A stretch of 64,000 bases of DNA, from assembly GCF_020360975.1 (NCBI RefSeq), contig NW_025408673.1:558001-622000 (forward strand), in the 5' to 3' direction. This stretch comes from Hirsutella rhossiliensis. Lineage: Eukaryota > Ascomycota > Sordariomycetes > Hypocreales > Ophiocordycipitaceae. The notes under the pieces are model-generated. The model was not told where the DNA came from. It made no database searches and saw only the letters and a list, made by a program, of their open reading frames with translations. Positions 34,601-46,984 of this stretch are shown here, one piece after another; within the stretch, counting starts at the first letter, position 1, and each line of letters starts with the position of its first letter. The position numbers were made by a program, and so were the translations under genes.

Positions 34601-36340
34601 AATACTAAGGCTAAGACTTCTTAGGCGTCTTATAAGTTAGGTAGGGCGTCCGGCGCTCCCTCCTTACTACTATACTAGACCTAGGACTATATAAGGCTAA
34701 ACTATAGCCTCCCTTTATACGGCACCGAATATAACTTTATATACGTTAACTATAGCTTCCTAAGAATTAAGGGAAACTTAAGCTAGGGGACTATATATAC
34801 TACTAGTAGCCGCGGGAGGCTATTAACCTCTATAGCTACCTAGGCGATACCTTTAATAACCGCGCCCTTTATTATAGCTAAGGCGCCCTTTATACGCCTA
34901 AGGCGAATCTTCTTTATTAGTAAGTATAGCTTAAGGGCTTTCGCTTTATTAATTATAGCGTAATACTAGTAACCTTTATCTATAAGGGTAAAGAGGAGGT
35001 AAGTTTAGTTAATAATAACTAGTATTAAAGTAGGTTCTTCTTTAATACGTCTTACTAGGTCCTCCTTAGCTAGTATTAGCTTACTAGGCTCCGGGGCCCG
35101 CCTTTATACCGGAGCTAAGCTTTTCCCTCCGCTTTATATATAGCGGAGGTTCCCCTATCTTCCTCGTCGTTAGATTCTAATAGGGCGCGGGTAACCTATA
35201 TCTCTACTAGCCTCCTTACTAAGAGGTAAGGGTAAGACTTAACTATATATATACTTACGCCGTAACGTATATAGCAGCCCTTTTTACGTTATTTACTAAT
35301 TTCCTTATAGGGCACCTACTTAGCCGTCTTACTAGACTACGCTACTACGGCCGGGGTCTTACTAATACCGCGCCCCCTAGGGCGTATAGCCGCTATATCG
35401 ACCGCCGACTTAGGAGCGGGCCTAGGCGTAGACGGGTTAAGTAGGGAGGAGCTATCCGGCCCGTTAGTCCCGCTTAAGGCTAAGCGCTTACATAGCTTTT
35501 AAAAGCGCGGCGTCTACTTATATCCCTAGGCTACCTTTATAAGGCGGCCTATATAGCCCTTATAAGTAGAGGGTATTATAATAGGGATAAGTAGCTCCTA
35601 GAGCGCTAGGGAGATTAAGTTCCGTAGCTAGGTAAGCTTAGCGCCGTTATCCTAGGCGGTATTACCCGCCGCCTAGGTTAAGGTCTCTTTAAATTCCGGT
35701 AAGAACTCCTTAAAGGACTGCCCCTCCTACTAAGTAAGGGTCTATAGCCTATCCTACGCCTTCTCCTATTCCTATACGTTACCGAAGGCGTAGACTAGGT
35801 AGTTAAAGAATACTTAGGGGTCTTTTATCCCCCTAAGACCGCCCCGCTCCTAGAAGCCCGCTACTTACTATATCTAAGGCTCCGATAGTATATAAAGGAG
35901 TAAGAACTAAGCCGTCTCTTTATAGCCGTTAAGGCCCTATTTCTCGTTAATATAGTATTTCGCTATTAAGCGGTTAAGAAAGAAGTAAAAGGTCTCTAGC
36001 TTACTATCCTAGGTAGGCTAAGGTAGTAGCTTCTATCTACTAAGGGCCGCCTCGCGCTCCGACCTCTTAGTAGTAAGGGGCGTATCTATCGGAGCTAGCG
36101 TTAAGAGGGTATTAAGGATCTAGCGTAGGGTTACTTATTAGTCTAGGTCTTATAATATCTAGTAAAATAGCTTTATAAACTAGGCTTATTCGTCCTATTA
36201 TTACTAGGCCTCTTCCTATAAGTATTACTAGTATAGCTCTTTTACTTATTACTATAGCTATTAGTACTAAGCTTCTTCCTATAGTAGCTACTACTACTAT
36301 TACTACCCTAGCTAATACTACTAAGGTTCTAATATTAAGT
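31669..36340 (-). pseudogene. Degraded gypsy gag-pol (element F)
   Basis: Minus-strand remnant. At the 5' end (about 36140-36340) dense TAG/TAA codons stand where a Gln-rich gag start would have been (CAG/CAA to TAG/TAA). The reverse transcriptase box at 33865-33876 reads Y-I-D-N followed by I-L-I-Y (family: Y-x-D-D-I-L-x-Y-S). Integrase is marked by I-D-F-I-T-D-L-P near 32355-32410. RT before integrase fits gypsy. RNase H should lie between them (about 33000-33600) but I did not pin its residues. Stops are frequent. Confidence 0.82.
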
Positions 36341-36362
36341 CTAATATAATAATAGCTTATAC

Positions 36363-36560
36363 TATTATAGGGTAGGTAAAGGGTTATACTATAAGTGCCT
36401 TTCGTTATATTATAATAATAAGCTATATAGGATCTAACTATACGCTACGCTTACTACTACTAAATACGCGTTTATATATATAGCCTACCCTACCCTATAA
36501 CGCTATCGGCTAAGGTCTAAGCTAATACCTAAACCTATACTAAAGGTAAATACCCTTATA
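36363..36560 (-). repeat. 5' LTR of gypsy F
   Basis: The 198-bp partner of 27601-27798 adjoins target duplication CTTAC (36561-36565). The bases after its inner end on the minus strand (GTATAAGC...) give no clear tRNA match, so the primer is unassigned. Confidence 0.92.
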
Positions 36561-39500
36561 CTTACTATATACTAAGGAAGTTTATAGTAAGGTAATTTAG
36601 TCCTTAATCTCTTATACTATAGTTATATTTAATAAGATAATACCTATAAAAGGGAAACTATATAAGATTATATAGGACTTAGTATAAGACTAGTTAGCTT
36701 ACCTTTAAGTAGTAATAAACGCTTACTATACGATCTTAGTTTATTAAATAAAAGTAAATATATAGGTACCCTTAATTAACCTCTACTTAAAATAAAGAAT
36801 AATAGATACCTTTTAAAGGCTAAAGGACTTAAGGCTCTTAAGCTAAATTTAACGCGCGTTTAACGCGGTCGCGGATATACTTAAAAGAAGGTAACGTTAA
36901 AGAGAGAATAGGCCCTTAGCGGCGCTACTACTTAGTAAGCCCCCCCTTATAAAGGAGATAAGGAGGGTCTAAAGCTAGATAGGATTAAACGACCTCTTAA
37001 ATAAAGCTAAGTTACTTAAAAGGCTAAATAAAAAATAGGCCGCTTAATAAAACGCTAAGAAAGATATAATTTAATAATATTAAACTACTCTTTACCTTAT
37101 TAACTTCCCGCTATAGTTTAATAAAGCGATAATACTAAACTATTATAAGGGCCTTCTTAAGTATATTAATATAGTAATTACTTAGATATATATAAAAAAG
37201 ATTAAGCTTAATAACTTCTTCTTTAACTAATAAGTCCTTAGTATAGTCTTACTAATATATACCTATAAATAAAAATAAGATACTATTTACTATATAATAA
37301 TTAACTATTTATTAATAGTAATAGTAAGGGGGTCCTTTTTAATATAAGCCTAGGATATAAGTAATATAAAAGTAAGCCTTTAAAGGAAAAAGATAGCGGC
37401 GCCGCTAGTATAATAGTTCCTTTACTTAAGTAGGCTCTACTTATTTAACTTAGCTTAAAGGTTATATATAAATATACTAAATAATAAGACTAGGGCCGCG
37501 CTAGAGCTAAAGTAGCTTTAACTAAGACTACCTCAAATAACTACTTCCTTTATTAAGCCCACCTAAGAAAAGGAAAGGACTTATAATAATAAGACTATAG
37601 TTTTAACTAAACTAGACCTAAACTAAGTATAAACCTTACTACTTAAACTATAGACTAAATAAAACTAATAAGACTTAACTAAGCTAGCTTTAATAGCTAT
37701 AAAATAAGACTTACTACTAAAAGACTATAATTAAATAAGACTTAACTTAAAACTAAACTAAGATAAAGCTAATAACTAGCTCTTAAACTATAACCTTAGC
37801 CTAACTTATTAGTAGTAACGTTTACCTTACTATTATAATAGGAATAATAAGACCCCCTTAAGGTAATATATAGGGTATAAAAAAGAGTAACCTAAGACTT
37901 ATAAGGTATATAAGGACTACTACTATTATAAGAAGCTTAATAATAGCTAGCTAGGCCTAACCTTAAACCTAAACTAAAGCTAGCCTAAATAGCTAACTTA
38001 TAAGATAAAGTAATAACTAAGGTTTATACTAAGGTAAGACTTATATTAGCGGCAGCGTAGAGGCGTTTACTATAGCTTATACTATAACTATAGATTTAAT
38101 CGAGGTTAAAACTAGTAATAATCTTAGCTAAGACTAATTTATAACGGCTATAAAGATACTATTAAATAAAGTTAAAAGTAATAATAAGGTCGCTAAGTAA
38201 TATAAGATAAGGATACTTTAAAGTAAGCTTAGTAATAAGAGAACTACTAAGCTATAGCTTAGCGTTAAAGGTAATAAAAGGTAATATATTAGGATCCTAT
38301 ATAATCTTTAAAATAATTAAAGGTATAAAGATAGTAATAGACTCCTTAGCCTTAGCCTTAAATAGAGCTTTAAATATAATAGCCGCCTTACCTTTACTTT
38401 TACCCTTACCTTTCTCTTTATTAAAAGGGGCTAGGGCTAAACTAAGCTTAGTAAGATTAAAACTATTATCCTTACTATTATAGTTATTACTAGTAATAAG
38501 ATAGAAATAGTTAGCGAGATTATTAACTACTATAAGAGTCTTTAAAGTAACTAAAAGTAACTTAGGCTTAACTTAAGCTAAGGTCTTAATAGTATTACTA
38601 AACTTACTTAGGTATTTTTCTAAGAACTTAAATATATAGTAGGTATTATCTATAAAATAAGTAAAAGCTAAAGTAAGCGTTTTAATATTCTTAGCGATTA
38701 TAGCTAAACTAAGGGTAGACTTACTTAATACGCCCTTAACCATAGTAGTAAGGGCCTTTTAATTAGTATAAATATAAGTTTTTAAAGTAGCGCGGTAAAG
38801 GCGCTTTTATACTAAGCCCTTAATAAGGGAGGGGCTATTAACCTTAAACTAAGCTTAGTAAAAAGTATAAGTAGCTTCCTTACCTTTAAAGGTAATCTAG
38901 AATATAAATTAGTACCGAACTTAGACTATATTATAATAAGGTAAGGTTACTTACTTAGTAATAAGACTAGTTAAAGTTAGTATAAGTAATATATAATTTA
39001 GCCTTTATAGCTAGTAAAGTTAATAAAAAGTACTAAAGGTAAGACTAACCTAAGATAAGACTAAGACTAATACTTATAAGACTAGTTTTAATAGTTAGTA
39101 AAGGATATATAGGTATACTTATTAATAAAGCGCTTAATATATATAAAATATAGGATAGAGCGCTTTAATCTTATTATAATAGTAACTTTCTTAAGAGGGA
39201 GGGGTTTTAAAGGAAGCGAGCTACTATTGCTTAAGTTAGCTTCTTAATTATATATTATAATATAATAGTAAATAAACTAAATATAGTACTAAGGAGACCT
39301 AAGAATATAGAAATAATATAAGTAATAAATTAAGGCGTATAAAAAAGATAATAGATAGTAAGATAAAAGGAGGTAAGAATAAAACTAAGGGGGAAGGGTA
39401 GGTATATATATATATAAGCTAGGCGCGCGTAATTAATAACTATATAATAGATAGTAAGGATAGGCCGCCGCGCCCTTAATTAAGAAGTTATATAGCTAGA

Positions 39501-39820
39501 TAGGAACCGATTTTTAATTAATAAAGCTAGCTAACTAAATTTTAATTAGCCGGCCTTATATAGAAGCGACTTATACTAATACCTAGCCTAGTAACTAGAT
39601 ATTACCTACCTTATTAACTAATAAACTAATAAGCTAACGCGGCCGCGGCTATATAGTAGTAATATAAGAGCTATAGAAAATAAAAGCGCTTATAAGTTAA
39701 GCCTTTAAAGAGAGACTACTACCTATAACCTTATACCTAAGCTAGTAAGCTTAAGCCGCGGCCGCTTAAGCTAGTAGCGGCTATAGCCTAAGAAGACCTA
39801 TATAAAAATATAAATATATA
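36561..39820 (+). mobile_element. LINE E2, second segment
   Basis: This continues E2 after gypsy F and is the reverse complement of about 190-3440. The first ~500 bases extend the ORF2 frame beyond the reverse transcriptase. From about 37000 to 39600 the better-looking remnant frames are on the minus strand, including a Lys/Gly-rich repeat near 38380-38430 (equivalent to 1575-1605). I cannot name that product. The segment breaks off near 39820, where LINE L1 begins. Confidence 0.7.
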
Positions 39821-40189
39821 TATATATTTTTTTAATATTATTACTTATATATAGCCTCTAAGGCTATAGTAAGGCTAGTAAGGGCCTAGGCCCTTATTAA
39901 TAGTCCTAGCTAGCTATAGAGCTTAGGGGCTTATAACTAATTAAGGAAAGGGTAGCTATAAAGGTAATAATAAAGGAAAGGTTAGTTTAGTTCCTCTTAC
40001 GCGGTAATTTTCCCCCTTAAGGGCTATAGGGCCCCTAGGTTACTCCTTTTTAAGCTACTTAGCTATCCCTATCTTTATTTTAGCTAAGAAGGTTAAAAGG
40101 GCTTCCCTTCCTTCCTTAGAGCTATAGAAAATAAGTAAGCTAAGGGCCCTCTTTTATCTCTTAAAAGTCTAGTAAAGGACCTTTCTTTC

Positions 40190-43100
40190 CCTCCTATAGT
40201 TCGGGCACCTTAGGATAAGGTGCCTAGCTATATACCTTCCTTAGCTATAGCGGTAGTCGTCTTAGTCTACCTTATTAGTCCTTTTTAAGAAGGAAAATAA
40301 GAAGCTAGCTTTAAAGAGGAGCTAATAAAAAGCTAAGAGGGTCGGCCTAAGCCTCCTTATAAGGTCCTTTTCTAAGCTAAGGGCTAGGCGGGGGGTCTTT
40401 TAAATAGATATATAGTACTTACCTAGGCCCTTAGCCCTAGGGCCTTTAGCCGCCTTAGTAGCCTAAAGTCCCTTTTAATAGTCCTTAGTAGCTTACTAAA
40501 CCTTTCTTTATAAGTAGCTAATAAAGACTAAGGGGGTCCCTTAGGTAAAAGCCCTTAAGCTTCTTTTAGCTAGCTAGTTAGCTAGCTTATTACTAAAGAT
40601 CCTTAGGTAGCTAAGGTATTAATATAGCTATATATTATAAAAGGCTTCTAAGCTAAATAGGAGCTTTTTAATATATATAGCTAGGTCTAAGAAACCTATA
40701 ACCTTTTTTATAATAGCTTAGCTATCTATAAAGATATAGGTATCTATAAGGGGGTTAAGAGGGCTAAGCTTTAAGTGCTAAGGCCTCTTAGCTAGGTCTT
40801 TTAAGACCCTTAGTATCGCGAATAGCTCTAGGTTAGCTACTTCGATTAAGGGCCCTAGGTTCTTATAGTATGCCTTAATAGGCTTATTTTCTAAGCTTAT
40901 TTTATAGAAGGAGTAAGCGTTAGTCTTTATAAGGGACCCTTTAAGGCACCCCTTAAGGCTATCGGTATAGAAGGCTAAGGGCTATAACCTAAAGTCTTTT
41001 AAGCTAGCTAAGCTAGCTAAGAGGCATTAGTATTACTTCTTAGCTAAGGGCTTAGGGGCCTTTATTATTATAATAAAAGCCTTAGGCTCTAAGGCTTATA
41101 AGGGCTCCTAGCTAGCTTTCCTTCTTTTAAAGTTATAATTAGGTCCTATAAAGGCTACTAGGCCTTTAAGGAGGTAGAAGAGCTATATATATAGCCTAAT
41201 ATAGCTTAAGGCCCTTAAGTTAAAGCCTAAGTTAGCGAGGTTATCTTATATAGCTAGGTTATAAGCTTGCTTTATAAGGTAACTAGGTAAGAAGTATAGG
41301 GTCTAAAGGGTATAAGAGAGGCATGCCCTTTTAAATTATACCTCTAGTAATAGTAGGGCCGCTTTAGCTTTTAAAGCCTTAATAAGGGATCCTTTAAAGG
41401 CCCTTAAGACCTTTAAAAGAGCTTAGTTTTATAGCTTTTAAAAAGGCTTTATAAGGCTCTTAGGGGTCTTAGGCCCCCTATACTAAGGTTAGGCCCTATA
41501 GTTTACTATAGAGGTTATATAGGCCTAGTAAAGCTATTTAAAGGCTTTAAATAATAAGCCTTTTTATATAAAGGTTAAGCGGGATAGTCCTTTAAAGGTA
41601 GCTTATATAGATACTACCTTCTTCTTAATATATTATTTAAATAAGAGCTTAGAATTAAAGAAGACCCCTAGCTACTATATTAAAGGCTTTACCTTAAAAA
41701 ATAAGCCTCCTACTATTATACCTTCTAAAACCAGCTACTATTACTTACTAAAGTAAAGAAGTTCTATCTTTAAAGGGTTAAAGTAAACCCCTTAGTCTTT
41801 AGCTTATTTAAATAGGTTAGTAGCTATTACTTCTAGCTACTAAACGTTCTTCTTAGCTAAGGTTAATATTATAGAGATATTAAAGTTATCTATATAAGAT
41901 AGCTAGTATCCTTTAGCCGCTAGTATCCCCCTTATATATAAGAGAAATAAAATAAGGCTAATAAGGGACCCTTAGGGCACCCCTATTACTAGGTCTATAA
42001 GGGGCTAGACTTACCCCTTAAAGGCTAGCTAGATCTTCCTTTTAGTAAGGAAGTAGTCTACCTAGCTTATAAGGGCCTTAAGGAGGTTTAATTCCCTTAG
42101 GACCCTTATAAGCTATTCCTTTAATATAAAATTAAAGGCGCCTTTTATATTTAATAAGAGGGTATTAGTAATAGCTTTCTTATTAAACTCCTACTTCTTT
42201 TAAATATAATATAAAAGAAGGAGGGCTATATTTATAGCTAACCGCTATTTTCGTCCCCTTAACTATATAGGGTTTAGAAGCCTAGTTATATTAGCTAAAT
42301 AGCTTAGCTAGGTAGTATATAGCTTTTTAAGGTCCTTTCTTAAGTAGTTAAATAGACTTATAACCCTATAGGCCTTAAGGATAGTATAGTCTAGCTTATT
42401 TTACTTAGGAAGTATAATTCTTATAGCTTCCTTTTATACCTTAAGGTAGTATCCTTAGTTAAATAGAGCTTTATAGGCCCTATTAAAGACTATAAGGATA
42501 GCCTTATATATATATTAAATAGGGAGGAAGCTAAGGGAGTTTAAGCTAAGGGCTTTTTTATTAAAAGAGCTAAAAATAGCCCTCTTAATATTAGGGTCTT
42601 TTAGCTTTAGCTAGTCCTACTTAACTATACCCTTACTACCTATATAGCCTAGGGGCTCTTCTTTTTCTAGGCTTTAAGGGGGGCTAAAGGGAGGGCTAGG
42701 GCTAGGGTCTAAGGTTAAAAGAAAGGTTATTAAGAAGGCCTTATATTTTTCTATAAAGGTATTAGCTTTTACTTCTATCCCTTTTTTATATATAAAATAC
42801 TAGGAAGGGTAGGGTTAGCTCTAGCTTTAGTATAAGAAAAAGCTATAAAAATATCCTTTCTTATTACTTTTATTAAGAAGCTCTCTTAGTATTATATTTT
42901 AATAGCCTTAATAATATACTTAAAGCTATTTCGGGCCTTTATAAAGCTCTTTTAGCTCTCCTTATCCTAGGCTAGCCTATAAGCCTATTAAGCTAAGCTT
43001 AGGGCTTTTTAAAAGTAAGTTAGCTTATCGGTTTACTAAGGCTTAGATCCCTTATAAGGCCTCTTTTTCGGTATCGTTATATTTAAGGCCTTTATAAGGG

Positions 43101-43990
43101 TTCTTATTAAAAGGGAAGCTATCCCTTTTAAGTCGTCTCTTTTTATAGCCCTCTCTATAGCTATAAGGAGGTCCTATTCCTTCTTAGCTAGGTATTCTAA
43201 GAATACCTTTTAGTTTACTTTCCTATAATTATAAGTAGTAGGCCTAGCTAGTAGTAGCTTATTAGGGCCCTTTAAGCTAGCTTTAAAAGCTATAGGCTTA
43301 TAATCTAAGCCTATAGCCTCTAAGAAGTAGAAGTTAGCTTAAGTTAGCTATTTAAAAGGGCTATAAAAAGTAAGGTCTATAACCGAGGCCCCTTTTAAGC
43401 CTTTCTTTTAATAGGTGCCTTTTATAGCTACCTTAAGGTCTTTTAGTAAGGAAGCCTTATAGCGGTCTAGCTAGCTAATAGGGGCTTCTGCCTTATAGGC
43501 CTTAAAGGGTTCTATAAAAGGGTTTTAATAAAAGTAGTATAAGTTAAAGTCCCTTATTAATAGGAAGGGCTACTATAAGAGCTAGGCTATTAATAGTAGC
43601 CTTTTTATTATAAGGGGCCCTTACTAGCCTTAGCTAGCTAAGGCCCCTTTAACCTCTTTTTTATTATATAGGTTAATAAGGGTAAATAGCTCGGCGCCTT
43701 CTACCCTTATAGCCTATATATTAAGATCGTAAAAGTAGTTAAAGCTAGGGCTAGCTTTTATCTAAGCTTCCTTCCTCTTATAAGCTATAACCCTAGGCCT
43801 CTTAGTAAGCTTAGGAAAGTTAATAAAAGGGATAAGGGTTATAATATTATAGGCCGGATACTATATAAGGATATAGCTATTATCGATCTTATAAAGGTAA
43901 GGCTCTTATAATAAGATAAGGTCCGCTCTTATTTCTAAGGCCTACTTTAAGATCGATAGGTTAGCTATTTCCTACCTATTAGTATTATAC
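40190..43990 (-). pseudogene. Degraded L-family ORF2 (endonuclease, RT, RNase H)
   Basis: Minus strand. The endonuclease shows R-D-F-N-L-Y-Y near 43537-43553 (family GDFN-x-HH) and S-V-I-D-L-T-F near 43373-43400. The reverse transcriptase shows G-V-P-stop-G-S near 41950-41985 (Q to stop) and Y-I-D-N at 41885-41896 for Y-x-D-D. RNase H follows with F-Y-T-D-S at about 40960 (Asp codon 40961-40963) and E-L-F-A-I-L near 40810-40830. A separate RNase H after RT is typical of the fungal Tad1/I group. The copy is inactive through nonsense codons. Confidence 0.83.
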
Positions 43991-43999
43991 TATATAATA

Positions 44000-45600
44000 C
44001 TAATAGGGTTATAGTTAGGCTTAAGGGGCCTAAGGGGCTTTAAGGGCCTTATAGGTATAAAGGGGCTAATACTATTAAGTATTAGTTATTCCCTTATAGA
44101 CTTTATATTATACTTTATTAGTCGTAAGGTACTCTCCTTTATAATTATAGTATTAGACCTTAAAGTAAGAGTAGCTTTAGCTATCCTTATAGCTAAGGTA
44201 GTTATAATCCTTAGTTAAGTACTTTTCTAGGTAAAAGGTATACTTAATAAGCTTCTAATAGGTCTAAGGGTTATAGCTAAAGGAAAGGCACTTATAGTAC
44301 TATATATATATAGTATATTCCTTATAGGCCTTAACTTAAATCTATAGACTTATTATATAAAGGCCTTTTTTTTTAGTATTTAGCCCTTATAGCCTTTAAA
44401 GGGACTATAAAGATAACCGATCCTACCTTTTATATTAGGCGTAGGGTGCCTAGCTACTTAGGCTGCCCTAGGATATCGATCCCGCTAAAGGTTTTAACTT
44501 CTATAGCGAAGATATTAAGGATAAGGGTCTCTAAGAGGTTAGGGATACTCTAGGCTACTAGCTTAGTCTAGCTAGTAAGAAGGTCGGCCGATTTAATAGG
44601 TAGCTCCTTAAGGTATAAGGACTACTTCTCCTACTACTTTAAAAGCTTCTTTACTATATATAAGGCCTTTATTATTATAACTATATTACCTTTATTTAAC
44701 TTTAATTAAGCTAATATAGCTAGTTCCCTTATAGCTTTATTAAGCTTATTATAAAGCGTAATAAGGTTAATAGTTAGCGTTAGCGATTCCCTTTTTAGCT
44801 TTAAGATAAGTTAAAAGTCCTCTTTTATATTCCTCTTAGCTAGGGCCTTAGCTAGGGTCTTAGCTAGGGCTTTCGCTTAAGCCTTAGCTAGGGCCTTAGC
44901 TAGGGCCTTAGGCGCCTTCTTTATAATAACGTTAGCCTATAAGCTCGCTTCGAGGTTTCCTTAGGTAGCCCTAGGCTATTAAGCGGCCTTAGGCTAGTAT
45001 AAGGGCTATTATAGGGGCTATTAACGGTCTAGGGTCCTTATAGCTACCTTCTTAAGCCCTTTTATAAGGGTCTTATAAAAGGGTTCGATTTTTTAGGCTT
45101 CCTTAAAGGCCTAAAGGGCCTATTAAAGAAAGCCCTAGGCCTAGTCCCTAGGGAAGGGGTACTAAGGCTAGGGCTAGGTTTACTATAAGCGATAGAACGT
45201 AGGTTAGATAGGTATAAAGCTAATAGGGCTATTAAGTATAGCTCTCTTTTACCCTTTTACTTACTTTAAGGGCTAGTTAAGCTAAAAGTAGCTAGCTTAA
45301 AGTAGGGCTAAGCTAGGCCTAAAGAGGCTAGTTTTTAATATAGGCTAGGTATTATCTTCTATCTTAATATCCTTTAGGTCCTAGTCTTAGGTCCTAGGCT
45401 TTTATTTTAGGGTCCTTAGAAAGCGTTAGCTTTTTAAAGCTTCTTTTAAGCGGGCCCTAGCCTTTAAGGTACCTATTTCGACCCTTAAGTTAAGGGGTTA
45501 AAGTTAAAGGGGCCCTCCTTATATCTAGGCTAGGGTCCTAAGTTAGGTCTAGGCTTAGTCCTATTAGCGGGGGGGGGGTATATACCCTTAGTTAGTAAGG
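44000..45600 (-). pseudogene. L-family ORF1-like region
   Basis: This lies 5' of ORF2 on the minus strand, where ORF1 (the RNA-binding protein of LINEs) is expected. It contains a 12-bp tandem repeat (44835-44914) and a run of ten G near 45569-45578. I cannot confirm a zinc knuckle. Its identity follows from position only. Confidence 0.4.
44835..44914 (-). repeat. 12-bp tandem repeat, unit CTTAGCTAGGGC
   Basis: About six units occur with one diverged unit in the middle (TTTCGCTTAAGC). On the minus strand each unit encodes Ala-Leu-Ala-Lys, so this is a short repetitive, probably helical, segment of the ORF1-like protein. Confidence 0.75.
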
Positions 45601-45700
45601 GCAGGGAAGAGTTTTCTACTTATATAAGAAAGAACCTTACTTAATTTATAATCTTTAGTAGTATATTACGTACCCGTTAATAGCTATACGAAGCTCTACT

Positions 45701-46152
45701 TAGGGGGGCGTAATACGCTATTTATAACGGTTTTAAGTATATACTTTTTTATATTTTAAGCTTAGTTTTAAAAGGTTAGCTAAGAAAATATAGTAATATA
45801 ATATAATATCCTTATTATTACTTAGACTACGCCCTATTATATCTATTAATATAAACCCCTTAATAGGTTTATCTCTTAAGAATAATACTAGTTATTATAA
45901 TACCTTATATATATAAAGGAATTACTTTCTAAGGTTACTTTATAATAAGGCTAATATAATTCTAACTAACTATAATAATACTTAAGATAGCTAGCGTAGG
46001 ATTCTTATATATTATAACTATAACTTAGTATAAAAGTAAACTAGTTATAAAAGAAAGTAAGGTTTTTCTTTAAGTACTTTAGTCTTTTTATTTTATTTAA
46101 CGCTAAAGTTCTAAATACCTTTAAATAAGTTACTAGTATAATCTTAATAATA
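45701..46152 (+). mobile_element. 3' tail of LINE E2 (or a 5'-truncated SINE)
   Basis: From about 45885 to 46152 the sequence follows the SINE body and 3' end (30885-31130) and, over its last ~190 bases, the E1 tail (1-195). It ends in TAATCTTAATAATA. Orientation and position fit it being the 3' end of E2, separated from the rest by L1. Its longer match to the SINE leaves a truncated SINE possible. 45701-45885 is AT-rich and unassigned. Confidence 0.6.
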
Positions 46153-46980
46153 TATTAATAAAGCTTATTAATAATAGTTACTTAGCTATCTTTTAAGAAG
46201 CTAGCTAGGAACTTAATAAAGAAGCTATTAAAGTATAATAATAAGTAGTCTTATTTTTTTATAGCTAGTATTAAACTTAGATAGCTCGACCTATTACCCT
46301 TACTACTATTATACCCCTTATTATTATAGTTTTTATTACTACTATTACTACTACCTTTTTAGCTCCTTTCCCTTTAAGAGCCTTAATATTATCTTTAATA
46401 GCTACCTTTATCTTAGCCCTAGCCTTATATACTACTTTAGGCCTAGCCTTATATAAGAGCGCTATTAAGAGGTATAGGCTAATAAAGTACTTAGGTATAT
46501 AGTATTAATATATAGGTAGGGTATTAATAGGGAATTATACTTACCTTACTTATATATTATAAACTACTTATTACTTTAAAAAAAAAAGAGAAATCCTTCT
46601 TCTTATAAGCTTTAGTTTTATAATAAAAAGAATATAATATATATAGTATAGTACCTTTAGCTATCTTTACTATCTAACTAATTATACTATAATATATATT
46701 CCCTTATACCTTAATAGTTTATTTAGTTTAGCTAGTTTATTAATAGACCTCTTAGTTTATTAGTTAAAAAATAAGGGAACTAGTTAAGTTAAAACCTTAT
46801 TAAAATTAGTAATAAAGTATAAAAAGAAAGGGTTTTAAGTAAACCTTTTAAATTTAAATAAGGATTCCTTAAAGAACCTAAGAAATAATAGAAATTGCCC
46901 TACTTATATAATTTATAAAAAGCTTTACTAACTAAAAGACTATTAATAGGTCTTTAAGAAACTTTAACCTTTTTAATTAA
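46153..46980 (+). mobile_element. Copia D, second internal fragment
   Basis: This matches element C from about 57034 to 57600 and so continues D from 24168. It covers the end of gag, including the region equivalent to C's Ala/Pro-rich tract. About 250 bases (46452-46705) have no counterpart in C and look like a small AT-rich insertion with an A11 run; I found no terminal repeats there. The fragment ends where LINE L2 begins. Confidence 0.8.
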
Positions 46981-46984
46981 CGCC

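Larger units (their letters stand above)
27601..36560 (-). mobile_element. Ty3/gypsy LTR retrotransposon F, minus strand, with internal duplication and SINE
   Basis: An 8960-bp element with two 198-bp LTRs (27601-27798, 36363-36560) and the exact 5-bp target duplication CTTAC at 27596-27600 and 36561-36565. LINE E2 reads through the site. On the minus strand the order is LTR, Gln-rich gag, reverse transcriptase, integrase, then a large 3' region, polypurine tract (27804-27820), LTR. Reverse transcriptase before integrase identifies gypsy. The 3' region is unusually GC-rich and tandemly duplicated. The second copy holds a SINE. Subtracting the SINE with one target duplication (801 bp) and the extra unit (about 1308 bp) leaves about 6.85 kb. 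Confidence 0.92.
39821..45700 (-). mobile_element. LINE L1 (APE/RT/RNase H type), minus strand, near full length
   Basis: The largest copy of the L family. Its 3' end is on the left, with an A/T-rich tail at about 39821-39845, and its 5' end near 45700 is not sharply defined. Fragments of the same family are at 46985-49653, 49654-50071, 50072-53870, 53871-55224 and 55225-63574. It is less RIPped than these. It carries an ORF1-like region and an ORF2 with endonuclease, reverse transcriptase and RNase H. It lies inside LINE E2. Confidence 0.8.
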
